Shown piece after piece: positions 24,139 through 34,161 of a stretch of DNA of 64,000 nucleotides. The notes under the pieces were generated by a model. That model made no database searches. It had not been told where the DNA came from and saw only the letters and a program-made list of their open reading frames with translations. The stretch lies in contig CAWEBX010000036.1 of NCBI GenBank assembly GCA_963807355.1, positions 1 through 64,000 on the forward strand. Direction: 5' to 3'. Position numbers and translations under genes: made by a program. How positions within the stretch are numbered: the first letter of the stretch is position 1; the number at the start of each line of letters is the position of its first letter. The stretch is from Nitrobacter sp963807355. Its GTDB lineage: Bacteria; Pseudomonadota; Alphaproteobacteria; Rhizobiales; Xanthobacteraceae.

Positions 24139-24593
24139 CAGTCGGTCAGCATCGCGCCGACGTCCGCCTCGGCGACGACCACGCCGTTCACCTTGGCATC
24201 GCCGTGAAACCACCACATCGTCTTACGGCGCCCGATGCTGCGCATGTGATACTCGACAATATCGCCGGGCATGACTGGTTTGCGAAACTTGCATTTATCG
24301 ATCGTCAGAAAATAAACCGCGCGCGGCTTTTCCGTGCCCTCCACCGACATGATGCCGATGACGCCCGCCGTCTGCGCCATCCCCTCGATCATAAGCACTC
24401 CCGGATAAACCGGTCGTTCCGGAAAATGCCCCTGGAACGCAGGCTCATTGACCGTGACGTTCTTCACGCCGATCCCGCTATGGTCGGCCCGAATATTGAG
24501 GACCCGGTCGATCAGCAGAAACGGATAACGATGAGGAAGGGTCTTGAGAATGGTGGCAATGTCCACATGCTCGAACCTGACCGGCAACTCCAT
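24138..24593 (-). CDS. fabZ: 3-hydroxyacyl-ACP dehydratase FabZ, 151 aa
   Basis: Hot-dog-fold dehydratase of fatty acid elongation. It has LPHRYPFLLIDRVLNI, then the catalytic His in FQGHFPERPVYPGVLMIEGM (His in GHFP, Glu in MIEG), and GDIVEYHMRSIGRRKTMWWF. The length is typical. It sits between lpxD and lpxA, where it balances 3-hydroxyacyl-ACP between membrane phospholipid and lipid A synthesis. Confidence 0.96.
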   Translation of the reverse strand: MELPVRFEHVDIATILKTLPHRYPFLLIDRVLNIRADHSGIGVKNVTVNEPAFQGHFPERPVYPGVLMIEGMAQTAGVIGIMSVEGTEKPRAVYFLTIDKCKFRKPVMPGDIVEYHMRSIGRRKTMWWFHGDAKVNGVVVAEADVGAMLTD

Positions 24594-24612
24594 TACTCAG
24601 CACCTCGATCCT

Positions 24613-25701
24613 TCATTCCGTAATTCGATCCTTCGGAGCGGCTTTGGCCGATCCGGCATTAGAAGCACCGTTGCGCGCCAAGCGCTCCACTGCAAAGAGT
24701 TCGCGGTACCATTGCTTGGTCGGTTTCGCGAAATAACCGCCCCAGCGACCGTTCGGGGGGATATCGTCCTTGACCCCGCTCATGGCAGTGACCTGCGCGC
24801 CGTCACCGATGTGAAGGTGGTTGTTGATCCCGACCTTGGCGCCCAGCGCCACGTTGTCGCCGATCGTCAGGCTGCCCGCCAGGCCGATCTGCGCCGCCAG
24901 CAGACAACGCCGGCCGATCGTCACGTTGTGCCCGACCTGAACCTGATTATCGATTTTTGTTCCTTCTCCGATAACGGTGTCACGCAGGCTGCCGCGGTCA
25001 ATGGTCGTACCCGCGCCGATTTCGACATCATTCTGGATCAGCACACGTCCGGTCTGCGGGACCTTCACATGACCTTCCGAGGCAAAGAAAATGAAACCGT
25101 AACCGTCCTGCCCGATATGGCAGCCCGGGTGGATGAGAACATTGTTGCCGATAAAGGCAGCTTAAATCGTCGTTCCTGCACCGACGTTGCAGTTTCTGCC
25201 GATCCGGACGCCTGGGCCAATCACAGCACCAGAACCGATAACCGAACCAGTCCCGATCTGCACTTCCGGACCGATCACCGCCAACGGATCGATCACGACT
25301 TCGTCTTCAAGATGCGCAGACGGATGTACGACGGCGGATGCAGCGATAGCCGCGTTATCAAACCAGGACTGCGGTCGCAACAAATCGTCATGAAAATCAC
25401 GAGCAATGCTTACGAACGCACGAAACGGAGCTTTCGAGCGCAGAACCGCCACACGAGCCGGAACATCGGCTTCGAAACGCGGGTCGACCAGACAGGCGCC
25501 GGCCTTCGTCGCCGCAAGTTGCGCGGCATATTTGTGGTTGTCGAAAAACGCGAGATGCATGGGGCCGGCCTCATCGAGCGAGGCCAAGCCGATAATCCGA
25601 AGGTCGCTCCGGGACGCATCGACCAACTGCGCTCCCGTCGATGAGGCTATCTCCGCCAAAGTCAACGGCGGCGGCCGCTTAAAGAATGCCGGTTGCGTCA
25701 T
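24613..25701 (-). pseudogene. lpxD: lpxD (UDP-3-O-acylglucosamine N-acyltransferase) with an in-frame TAA
   Basis: LpxD adds the second 3-hydroxyacyl chain to the lipid A precursor. The start ATG at 25701 gives MTQPAFFKRPPPLTLAEIAS. The uridine-binding domain and hexapeptide repeats read to GRNCNVGAGTTI, then TAA at 25162-25164, then the same frame continues AAFIGNNVLIHPGCHIGQDG, VPQTGRVLIQNDVEIGAGTT and the helical end at 24613. CAA (Gln) is expected at the stop, so a single C to T change explains it. Everything else is intact. It is either a true nonsense allele or a sequence error. Neighbours are normal. Confidence 0.9.
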
Positions 25702-25733
25702 TCCATCCGTCGCGGTTCGCGCCGTGGTCACCC

Positions 25734-28262
25734 TCAGAACGTGGTTCCGCCGCCAAACCTGAATTCCTGCACGCGGTCGTACTGGCCCTTCGTGATCGGC
25801 ACGGCGTAGTCGAAGCGAAGCGGGCCAAACGGAGACTGCCAGATCAAGCCGACGCCGACCGAGCTTCGGACCACATTGGTGTCGTCAAATTGAAGACCCG
25901 CGCAGGTACCCGGACTGGTGCTTGACGTGCTTCGCACACAGCCGGGCGCATTGATTTCATTGGTCAGTGCGTACGACGTCGGTCCCTGGTAACCCCAGAG
26001 CGAGCCGGCATCCGCGTAAACGGCGCCCTTCAAGCCCACTTCCTTCGGCATGAACCAGAACGGCATCTGCAACTCGACCGACGCGCCCCAGTACTTGGTG
26101 CCGCCCAAAGCATCCCTCGTGCTCAGGAAATTGATATCGCGCGGACCGATGCCGTACGGCGCGAAGCCTCGCACGAGATTTGGTCCCATCTGAAAGTTAT
26201 CCAGCATGCGGATTCCGTTCTGTCCGGCATAGGCGCCGACATTGTTCAGAATACCGCCTTGCAGATGGATCAGGCCGACAATGTCGGAGACCAGCGGTTG
26301 ATAATACTTCGCGTCGAGCGCCGTCTTCAGGTATTTGACGTCGCCGCCGACGCCGGCGAAATCCTGCCTGAAATCGATTAGCAGACCAGCGGTCGGGTTC
26401 TTGTTGTTATCGAGGGTGTTGTAGGTCAGCGTGTAGCCGAGCATCGAGGTCAGCGTCCGGCCGCGCTCCAGCTCCCGACGGATCGGCAGAGAGGCCTCGC
26501 CATCGGAGTAGCAGCCGAGGCTCGAACCATCCCAGATATTGTTGGCATTCATGAACGCTGGCGAGGGATTGTAGTTCGGATCGCCGAAGTTGTTGTTACA
26601 ATTCCGCAGAGCGCTCGGCAGGCCGATCTCCTGCTGGAAGATCGAATAACGCAGTTGCAGCGTCAGATCCTCCCGCAGGCCGAAGCCCAGCCGCGGGCTG
26701 AATCCGAGCGTCTTCATGTTATATGAAATCCATTGATTGGCGAGCTGTTCGCGCTGGTAAAGGTCGAGCCCGAGCGCGACGCGATAATCCAGCAGGAACG
26801 GCTCGACAAACGACAGCGAGTATCCCCTCGCCCACTGCCCGTATTGGACCGAGGCTTTCGCATACAGACCGCGACCGAGCAGATTACGCTCGGAGACGCT
26901 GACTTCCGCAAGCGCGCCTTGGGTCGTGGAAAAGCCGCCGGACACCGAGAAATCGCCGGTTGATTTGTCTTCGACCTCGACGTCGAGAATCACGCGATCG
27001 CTTGAAGAGCCGGGCTCGGTCGTGATCTTGACCGTCTTGAAGAAGTCGAGATTTTTCAGGCGGCGCTCCGCACGATCCACCAGCGACCTATTGTAGGCAT
27101 CGCCCTCCGAAATATCGAACTCACGCCGGATCACATAGTCTCGCGTCCGTGTGTTGCCCCTGACGTTGATGCGCTCGATATAGGTTCGCGGACCCTCGTC
27201 GATCGCGAATACGATTGAGACGGTATGGGCATCGAAGTTGCGATCGCCTCGCGGACGCACGACGGCGAAAGCAAACCCGCGCCGCGACGCTTCGACTTGC
27301 ATCTCCTCGACGGACTTCTCCAGTGCTTCGGCGTTGTAGAGCGATCCGACGTGGACACGAGAAAAACTGCGCATCGAATTTCCGTCGAATGTCGGAATCG
27401 ACAACTCGAACGCCACCGATCCGACGCGGTACTGCTGGCCTTCGTCAATCTTGAAGGTCACGAGGAATCCGTGGCGACCGGGATCGTATTCGGTCAGGGC
27501 GGCGATAATCTGAACATCGGCATAGCCATGCTTCAGATAATAGCGGCGCAGCAAGTCGCGGTCGGCCTCGACGCGGTCGGGATCATACGTGTCCCCTCCG
27601 CCGAGGAAGCTGAGGAAATTCGATTCGTGCGTCTTGATGACGTCCTTCAGCCGGTAGGACGAAAAGGCTTGGTTGCCGATAAACTCAATCGAGGAGATGC
27701 CGGTCTTGTCTCCTTCAGTGATCGTGAAAATGAGATCGACGCGGTTGTTGGGCTGCTCAATGAACTCGGGGGTGACATGCACATCGTAACGGCCGGAATG
27801 GCGATAGATTTCGACAATTCGCCGGACGTCGGACTGAACCGTCGGCCGGGAAAACGTACCGCGCGGCTTGGACTGGATTTCCGACTTCAGTTGATCGTCC
27901 TTCACCTTCTTGTTGCCCTCGAAGGCAACCCGATTGATGACCGGATTCTCGATGACCGAGACCACCAGCCCGTTCCCCACCCGGTTGATCCTGACATCCT
28001 GAAACAGGCCGGTTTCGATCAGCGCTTTCAAGGCGTCATCGATGCTGGCCTGGTCAAGGCGCCCGCTGGCATCCGGCTTGAAATAGGAACGGACCGTATC
28101 CAACTCGACGCGGCGGTTCCCCTCGACGGAGATCGACGACAACGTCTGGGCGGCAGCGGGAGACGACACGAGTGGGACGGTCATCACAGTGGCGACCGGC
28201 ACGCCAATGGAAATCAGGGCGGCGAGCAATGTCCCCCTTAACACTCGCATTCCAACATTCAT
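25734..28262 (-). CDS. bamA: outer-membrane assembly protein BamA, about 842 aa
   Basis: It is the central barrel of the BAM complex that folds outer-membrane proteins. ATG at 28262 gives a signal peptide (MNVGMRVLRGTLLAALIS to SPAAAQ). Five POTRA domains follow (ISVEGNRRVELDTVRSYFKP, then NKKVKDDQLKSEIQSKPRG and so on) to about residue 370, then the 16-strand barrel with VRGFAPYGIGPRD and PFWFMPKEVGLKGAVYADAG. It ends in Phe (FRFGGGTTF), the BAM recognition end. It lies between rseP and lpxD, as in most alphaproteobacteria. Confidence 0.97.
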   Translation of the reverse strand: MNVGMRVLRGTLLAALISIGVPVATVMTVPLVSSPAAAQTLSSISVEGNRRVELDTVRSYFKPDASGRLDQASIDDALKALIETGLFQDVRINRVGNGLVVSVIENPVINRVAFEGNKKVKDDQLKSEIQSKPRGTFSRPTVQSDVRRIVEIYRHSGRYDVHVTPEFIEQPNNRVDLIFTITEGDKTGISSIEFIGNQAFSSYRLKDVIKTHESNFLSFLGGGDTYDPDRVEADRDLLRRYYLKHGYADVQIIAALTEYDPGRHGFLVTFKIDEGQQYRVGSVAFELSIPTFDGNSMRSFSRVHVGSLYNAEALEKSVEEMQVEASRRGFAFAVVRPRGDRNFDAHTVSIVFAIDEGPRTYIERINVRGNTRTRDYVIRREFDISEGDAYNRSLVDRAERRLKNLDFFKTVKITTEPGSSSDRVILDVEVEDKSTGDFSVSGGFSTTQGALAEVSVSERNLLGRGLYAKASVQYGQWARGYSLSFVEPFLLDYRVALGLDLYQREQLANQWISYNMKTLGFSPRLGFGLREDLTLQLRYSIFQQEIGLPSALRNCNNNFGDPNYNPSPAFMNANNIWDGSSLGCYSDGEASLPIRRELERGRTLTSMLGYTLTYNTLDNNKNPTAGLLIDFRQDFAGVGGDVKYLKTALDAKYYQPLVSDIVGLIHLQGGILNNVGAYAGQNGIRMLDNFQMGPNLVRGFAPYGIGPRDINFLSTRDALGGTKYWGASVELQMPFWFMPKEVGLKGAVYADAGSLWGYQGPTSYALTNEINAPGCVRSTSSTSPGTCAGLQFDDTNVVRSSVGVGLIWQSPFGPLRFDYAVPITKGQYDRVQEFRFGGGTTF

Positions 28263-28545
28263 GCGCAACGCGCCCTTATCAATTCTGATGCCGCCCAGTT
28301 CCCCTCAGGCGGCAGATTCCCATTCGCGCTGTTTGTAGCCAATTTTCCTTCAGTGGCAAACGGCCATTCGCAGTGCAATTCTAATTTAATTCCAAGACGT
28401 TGCCCATAAGTCACGCCCGAATCACGACGATCCTGGACTAAGCCTGAGCCAGAATCGAACGTGATCGATTCCAAGAAATTTCAGAGCGGCGTGCGGGCGG
28501 AAAACCGCGAAGAATTTTTCCTCATCCCGCCCTGGAGCGAACAAC

Positions 28546-29697
28546 TCACGATCCAGCCAGATGCAGAATATCGTTGTAGGTGGCGAAAACCATTAACATC
28601 AGCACTAAACCCAGCCCGATTCGAAAACCCACTTCCTGCGCACGCTCGGATATCGGCCGACCTCGCACGGCTTCCGCCGCGTAAAACAAAAGGTGCCCGC
28701 CATCCAGCAACGGAACCGGAAACAGGTTCAGCAGACCAATCGATACGGAAAGAACGGCGGCAAGATGGATCAACTCAGCGAAGCCGATCGTGGCTACCTG
28801 CCCGGAAATCTGAGCAATCCGCAGCGGTCCTCCAACCTGGTCGGCGGCCTCGCGTCCGGTGAAAATCCCACCGATATAAGCCATCGTGCGGTCGACCACG
28901 AACCATGTTTCCTTAACTCCCAACCATAGTGCCACCGCAGGGTTCACATATTCCCTGGTGACGTCTCCTGGCGACATCGCGCGCGTGATTCCGAGAACGC
29001 CGATCCGGTAAATGTTTCCGAACCGGTCCTTGATCTCCTTGAGCTCCGGCACTCCTTTGAGATCAACGATAGAATCGCCTCGCTTCACTGCGAATGTCAG
29101 CGTCTCGCCGGCACTGGTACCGACGATCCGCTGCATGTCAGAAAAGCTGTCGATCTTGCCGCCATTGATCGCGGTCACGATATCGCCGGCCTTGAAACCG
29201 GCGGCTTCAGCGGCGCTGCCGGCCTGTATCCCGTCTACGCGAGCTGTCGTGCTGGGCTTACCCAGAAACATCAACAGGCTAGCGAAAATAACAATCGCGA
29301 GGATGAAGTTGGCGATGGGGCCGGCAGCAACGATCGCGGCGCGCGGACCAACCTTCTTGTGATGAAAGCTGCTCTCGCGCTCCTCCGCCGTCATGGAGGC
29401 AAGGGTTGCGTTCGAGGGATTGCTGGCTTCGAAATCATCGCCAAAGAACCTGACGTATCCGCCCAGGGGAATCGCGGAGAGCTTCCAGCGCGTTCCGTGC
29501 CTGTCGTTGAAGCCCGCCAGCTCGGGTCCGAAGCCCACGGAAAACGTCAGCACCTTCACGCCCGCCCAGCGCGCAACGAGAAAGTGGCCAAGTTCGTGAA
29601 AAAAAACAACGATGGTGAGGACAAACAGGAACGGAACGATGTAGCCAATCAAACCTAAGCTTAACATATTGAAACTATTAAGAAAAAAATCGGCCAT
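28546..29697 (-). CDS. rseP: site-2 protease RseP, 383 aa
   Basis: Intramembrane zinc metalloprotease that cleaves anti-sigma factors and signal peptides. It has the HExxH zinc site in VVFFHELGHFLVARWAGVKV, a PDZ domain around GSAAEAAGFKAGDIVTAING, and the second zinc ligand region LLNLFPVPLLDGGHLLFYAA, with about four membrane segments. The length matches one-PDZ alphaproteobacterial RseP/MmpA. A 280-bp gap to bamA may hold a bamA promoter. Confidence 0.95.
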   Translation of the reverse strand: MADFFLNSFNMLSLGLIGYIVPFLFVLTIVVFFHELGHFLVARWAGVKVLTFSVGFGPELAGFNDRHGTRWKLSAIPLGGYVRFFGDDFEASNPSNATLASMTAEERESSFHHKKVGPRAAIVAAGPIANFILAIVIFASLLMFLGKPSTTARVDGIQAGSAAEAAGFKAGDIVTAINGGKIDSFSDMQRIVGTSAGETLTFAVKRGDSIVDLKGVPELKEIKDRFGNIYRIGVLGITRAMSPGDVTREYVNPAVALWLGVKETWFVVDRTMAYIGGIFTGREAADQVGGPLRIAQISGQVATIGFAELIHLAAVLSVSIGLLNLFPVPLLDGGHLLFYAAEAVRGRPISERAQEVGFRIGLGLVLMLMVFATYNDILHLAGS

Positions 29698-29742
29698 TCC
29701 GTTTCCCTCGCCCAGTGCCGGTGGCCCTGTTCCCGTCCACGC

Positions 29743-30967
29743 CTAAGATGCCTTTGCGGCAATTTGAGGCAATAGTGAAGCAGCCATATTTCGCGCGTTA
29801 TGGTCAACGACGATGGCGTCATCAGCCGAGGTCAAGGGCGCGAGATTTCCTGCCCGGACCCAGCCATTCAGGGTGGCTTCGACCAGGCGTGCGATGGCGC
29901 CGAACCTGATCTTCTCAGCGATGAACGCCGCAACGGCAATCTCGTTTGCGGCGTTGTAGACCGTGGTTGCGCCATTTCCGGTCCGCAGCGCATCATAAGC
30001 GAGCCGCAAAGCGGGGAAACGGGCGAAATCCGGCGCCTCGAAAGTCAGTTGTCCGATTTTAGCGAGATCGAGCTTCGCCGCCGGTCCCGCAATGCGTTCC
30101 GGCCAACCGAGGCAATGTGCGATCGGCGTCCGCATGTCGGGGGTGCCAAGTTGAGCGACGACGGATCGGTCTGAGAACTCGACCATGCCGTGGACGATCG
30201 ATTGCGGGTGAACCAGGACGTCGATCTCGTCCGACGTCAGCGCAAACAGGCAGGCGGCCTCAATGACTTCGAGCCCCTTGTTCATCATCGACGCTGAAAT
30301 CGATGGTGATCTTCTGTCCCATGCTCCAGTTCGGGTGCTTCAATGCCTGCGCCAACGTCGCTTTCTCGATGTCAGCCGCCGCCCAGGTGCGAAACGGTCC
30401 TCCTGACGCGGTGATGATGACGCGCGTGAGTTCATCGCGATTTCCCGAACTCAGAGCCTGAAACAGGGCATTGTGTTCGGAGTCCGCTGGCAGGATGCAA
30501 GCTCCCGCCTTCGCGGCGCGCTGCATGAAGAAATCGCCGGCGCAGACCAGGCATTCCTTGTTCGCAAGCGCAATCGTCGTCCCTCGATCGACGGCTGCAA
30601 GCGCGGGCTTCAGTCCAGCCGCGCCGCTCACCGCGGCCATCAGCCAGTCGGCTGGACGCGAAGCGGCCTCGATGATCGCGCTTTCGCCGACACCACACTC
30701 GATACCGCTACCAGCAAGCGCATCCTTTAATTCGCCAAAGCGAGCGGTATCCGCGACCGCCACAAACCGCGCGTCGAATTCGCGCGCCAGCTTGGCAAGG
30801 CCTTCAACATTGGAGTTCGCGGTTAGGGCCTCGACCCGATAGCGGCCGGGCGCGCCGCGCAACAAATCCATGGTGCTGTCGCCGATCGATCCGGTCGCTC
30901 CCAGAACCGTCACGGTCCTGACGCCAGCCTCAACCGGCTTGTCGTTTTTCAACGGAACAGCACTCAT
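29743..30967 (-). pseudogene. dxr: dxr (DXP reductoisomerase) with a one-base insertion
   Basis: It converts deoxyxylulose 5-phosphate to MEP, the first committed step of the non-mevalonate isoprenoid pathway. The N-terminal NADPH fold (VTVLGATGSIGDSTMDLLRG) and catalytic region (CILPADSEHNALFQAL, ASGGPFRTW, LKHPNWSMGQKITID) read to an extra A in AAA at 30297-30299. The frame then becomes nonsense, ending at 30260. The correct frame resumes MMNKGLEVIEAACLFALTSD and runs to 29743. No second copy is visible in this window. It is an essential gene in most bacteria, so a sequence error is plausible. Confidence 0.9.
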
Positions 30968-30970
30968 ACC

Positions 30971-31855
30971 TCACCAACCCATAAGAGCGTGACCGATGCC
31001 ATTGGCATCGCCAAGCAGAAATCCGAAAAACATGGCGAACACGATCGCCGCGACAAAGCCGTCGAGACGATCGAGCAAGCCGCCGTGACCGGGAATGATC
31101 TGACTGGAATCCTTGACCCCGAATCGCCTTTTGACCGCAGATTCAAACAAATCGCCCGATTGCGACACGATTGACAGAACCGCCCCAAGGAAAAGCAAAG
31201 ACGTCAGATTTCCAAAACCAAAAGCCGAAAATCCGGCGGCAACTGCAAGGCTCGCGACGAAACCGCCTGCCGCACCCGCCCATGTCTTCTTCGGACTGAC
31301 GCGAGGCCACAATTTGGGTCCGCCGATTCCGCGGCCGGCGAAATATCCCCCGATGTCCGTCACCCACACCACCAGAAGCACAAACATCAACGCGACAAAT
31401 CCGTATTTGCCATCGAGGCGAACCTGAACCGCCGCAAATGCGGCAGCCGCCGCATAACAGAATCCAGCGACTGACCAGAGCCGCAACTGTTGCGACATCG
31501 CTGCGACCGCCGCGGCGCCGATCAGGAGAACAACCAGCGAAAATGCGCCGTATCCGAGCGCCAGGCACAGACTGGAGACAACGAGGGCTGCGATCCCTGC
31601 GGCAACCGTCCGCCTTTCCTGCGCGGTGCCGACGATCGTCAGCCATTCGACGTACATGCCGATGGCCGCGAGGGTCACAAGACCTATCCATAGCGGTCCG
31701 CCAGCCCATGCGATCGCAATCGCAGCTGGCGCAAGCACCAATGCCGCAATGATACGCGTCCGGAGATTTCGCGATCCGCTTGCAGCAACCGGCGCGAGTT
31801 GATCCTGATTCACGCTAATGTCCCGAGTCCAAGTTCGAATGTCCGTAGCTAGCAA
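30971..31855 (-). CDS. cdsA: phosphatidate cytidylyltransferase, up to 294 aa
   Basis: It makes CDP-diacylglycerol for phospholipid synthesis in the inner membrane. It is highly hydrophobic, with about seven to eight membrane segments (LRTRIIAALVLAPAAIAIAW and following). The CDS signature is SQSGDLFESAVKRRFGVKD then PGHGGLLDRLDGFVAAIVF. The first codons are uncertain: GTG within DISVNQDQLAPVAAS is a plausible start shorter than 31855. It is followed by dxr after 3 bp. Confidence 0.93.
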   Translation of the reverse strand: MLATDIRTWTRDISVNQDQLAPVAASGSRNLRTRIIAALVLAPAAIAIAWAGGPLWIGLVTLAAIGMYVEWLTIVGTAQERRTVAAGIAALVVSSLCLALGYGAFSLVVLLIGAAAVAAMSQQLRLWSVAGFCYAAAAAFAAVQVRLDGKYGFVALMFVLLVVWVTDIGGYFAGRGIGGPKLWPRVSPKKTWAGAAGGFVASLAVAAGFSAFGFGNLTSLLFLGAVLSIVSQSGDLFESAVKRRFGVKDSSQIIPGHGGLLDRLDGFVAAIVFAMFFGFLLGDANGIGHALMGW

Positions 31856-32002
31856 CCTTTGATACGAACTTCGGAATCAAAGGCAAACTAACATTTTATA
31901 GTTCTAGAATCTTTCCGCTTCTGATGGATCAGGCGGACTCTATGACTTTGATTGGCGCGCTTCTTCACGCGACCGATAACCATTTCGTTCGAAAAGCTAT
32001 GA

Positions 32003-32761
32003 TCACGATCCGGCTTTCGCAGCCAGCCCGCCGAAGCGTCGTTCGCGTCTGGCATATTCGGCGATCGCGCCTTCGAGCGCCGTTCTATCGAAATCCGGCC
32101 AGTGAATCGGGACAAAAACAAACTCACTGTAAGCCGCTTGCCACATCAGGAAATTCGACAGCCGCTGCTCGCCGCTCGTGCGAATGATCAAGTCAGGATC
32201 GGGAATGTCCGGAGCGTCGAGATATCGACCCAGCGTATCGGCGTCGACCGTGGCCGGGTCGCGCTTGCCGTCAGCGACTTCACGAGCAAGACGCTGGGCG
32301 GCTTTCGCGATTTCCTGTCGCGAGCCATAGTTGAATGCAACGACAAGATTAAGCCGGTTGTTGTTCTTCGTCAGGTCTTCAGCCTCTGTCAGCAGGGCGC
32401 AGATATCCGGCTCCAACCCGGCACGCTCGCCGATAACTCGCACCCGCACTCCGTCGCGGTGCAGCGTTGCCAGATCATTACGGACGAACCTTCGCAGCAA
32501 GCCGAAGAGATCGCCGATCTCGCTCGGAGGCCGCGACCAGTTCTCGGAGCTGAATGAAAAAATGGTCAGATAAAGGATGTTCAATTCGCTTGCAGCACGG
32601 ACCACGCGCCTCAACGCCTCGACGCCGCGGCGATGCCCCTCCGCGCGCGGCAATCCTCGAGCGGCCGCCCATCGGCCGTTGCCATCCATGATGATCGCAA
32701 CGTGCAACGGTGTATCGGATTGGTCCGATCCCTCGATTGCAGGCGCAACAGCATTCGACAT
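32003..32761 (-). CDS. uppS: undecaprenyl diphosphate synthase, 252 aa
   Basis: Cis-prenyltransferase producing the C55 lipid carrier for peptidoglycan and lipopolysaccharide. It has the catalytic Asp in HVAIIMDGNGRWAAARGLPR, then LTIFSFSSENWSRPPSEI, and DLIIRTSGEQRLSNFLMWQA near the C-terminus with the conserved SEFVF and W residues. The length is normal. It lies in the frr-uppS-cdsA-dxr order common to alphaproteobacteria. Confidence 0.96.
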   Translation of the reverse strand: MSNAVAPAIEGSDQSDTPLHVAIIMDGNGRWAAARGLPRAEGHRRGVEALRRVVRAASELNILYLTIFSFSSENWSRPPSEIGDLFGLLRRFVRNDLATLHRDGVRVRVIGERAGLEPDICALLTEAEDLTKNNNRLNLVVAFNYGSRQEIAKAAQRLAREVADGKRDPATVDADTLGRYLDAPDIPDPDLIIRTSGEQRLSNFLMWQAAYSEFVFVPIHWPDFDRTALEGAIAEYARRERRFGGLAAKAGS

Positions 32762-32779
32762 CAGGCCAGTCCAATCCTG

Positions 32780-33343
32780 CTAAACGGTAAGGATTTCCTT
32801 TTCCTTGCCCGCCAGCAACTGATCGATTTCGGAGATTACGCCGTCCGTAGCCTTCTGAACATCGTTCGCCAGGCGCTTCTCGTCGTCCTCTGAAATCTCG
32901 TGATTCTTTTCGAGCTTCTTGAGCGTATCCAAGCCATCGCGGCGCACATGACGAGCCGCCACCTTGGCCGCCTCCGCATATTTGTGCGCGACCTTTACCA
33001 ATTCCTTGCGCCGCTCTTCGTTAAGTTCGGGGATACGCAGTCGCAATACCTGTCCCTCGGTAGCCGGGCTCAGTCCGAGGTTAGAATCGACGATCGCCTT
33101 CTCGACAGCCTTCACCATCGATCTGTCCCATACCTGTACCGACAGCAGGCGCGGCTCGGGGACACTGATCGTTGCAACCTGATTCAACGGCATGTGGCTG
33201 CCATAGGCATCGACTTGCACCGGGTCGAGCATTGACGGCGACGCCCGACCGGTGCGCAAGCCTCCCAGTTCATGTTTGAGGGACTGTATCGCTCCCTGCA
33301 TTCGCCGCTTCAAGTCGCCGATATCGAAGTTTTCCGACGCCAT
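32780..33343 (-). CDS. frr: ribosome recycling factor, 187 aa
   Basis: With EF-G it splits post-termination ribosomes. It has the all-helical core LKHELGGLRTGRASPSMLDP, the hinge region SVQVWDRSMVKAVEKAIVDS and LGLSPATEGQVLRLRIPELN, then EERRKELVKVAHKYAEAAKV. The length is exactly typical. It is downstream of pyrH by 51 bp and upstream of uppS by 18 bp. Confidence 0.97.
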   Translation of the reverse strand: MASENFDIGDLKRRMQGAIQSLKHELGGLRTGRASPSMLDPVQVDAYGSHMPLNQVATISVPEPRLLSVQVWDRSMVKAVEKAIVDSNLGLSPATEGQVLRLRIPELNEERRKELVKVAHKYAEAAKVAARHVRRDGLDTLKKLEKNHEISEDDEKRLANDVQKATDGVISEIDQLLAGKEKEILTV

Positions 33344-33394
33344 GTGCCCTCCATCTGGAACTTGCCTGAACTACATCCGATCCGACGCCACGGA

Positions 33395-34111
33395 TCAACT
33401 TGCGACGATCGTCCCGCGGCCGGTCCCCCTCAGGATAGCGCCGATAGAATCCGGTTCGGCGATCGAGAACACAATGATAGGCAGCGAAGTCTCGCGAGCA
33501 AGCGCGAAAGCCGTCGCATCCATGACCTTATAGCCGCCTTCGAGCGCCTGCGAGTGACTTAACCGTTCGAACCGTTTCGCCGACGGGTCCTTCTTCGGAT
33601 CGGCACTATATACGCCATCCACGTTGGTCGCCTTGAGCACGGCTTGCGCGCCGATCTCGGCGGCACGAAGCACCGCCGTCGTATCGGTCGTGAAATAAGG
33701 ATTGCCGGTTCCGCCCGCAAGCAAAACAATTCGGTTCTCTGCAAGATATTTGTGCGCCGCACGGCGGGTGAAGAGCTCACAAACTTCGGGCATTACAAAC
33801 GAAGAGAGCGCGCGCGCCGACTGCCCGCGGCGTTCGAGGGCGGCCTCGAGCGCAAGGCAATTCATGACGGTTGCAAGCATTCCCATCGTATCGCCGGTCG
33901 GACGCGAGACGCCGCGGGACGATACCTCGACGCCCCGGAATATATTTCCTCCGCCGACAACGACCGCGATTTCAGCTCCCAGCGCGCGGGCCGCGGCCAG
34001 ATCGCCGGCGATACGATCGATGGTGGGCTGATCGATGCCGAAAGATTGCGAACCCGCCAGATATTCCCCCGACAGCTTCACGACAACACGACGGTAGGCC
34101 GGCTGATTCAT
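33395..34111 (-). CDS. pyrH: uridylate kinase, 238 aa
   Basis: It phosphorylates UMP to UDP (amino-acid kinase fold, hexameric). It opens RRVVVKLSGEYLAGSQSFGI, with IAVVVGGGNIFRGVEVSSRG for nucleotide binding, RAAEIGAQAVLKATNVDGVY and a closing GTGRGTIVAS. The length is normal. It is placed in the classic rpsB-tsf-pyrH-frr operon. Confidence 0.97.
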   Translation of the reverse strand: MNQPAYRRVVVKLSGEYLAGSQSFGIDQPTIDRIAGDLAAARALGAEIAVVVGGGNIFRGVEVSSRGVSRPTGDTMGMLATVMNCLALEAALERRGQSARALSSFVMPEVCELFTRRAAHKYLAENRIVLLAGGTGNPYFTTDTTAVLRAAEIGAQAVLKATNVDGVYSADPKKDPSAKRFERLSHSQALEGGYKVMDATAFALARETSLPIIVFSIAEPDSIGAILRGTGRGTIVAS

Positions 34112-34161
34112 GATGCGTTAGCTCCGTCGCGAGTTCAGACTGTCCCGCCTTAGATCCGGCG

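Noticed and set aside
24544..25644. 366-codon plus-strand frame over lpxD
   Set aside because: It is antisense to hexapeptide-repeat coding sequence, which gives long open antisense frames. It has no family features.
27225..28241. 338-codon plus-strand frame over bamA
   Set aside because: It is a shadow of the bamA codon bias on the opposite strand.
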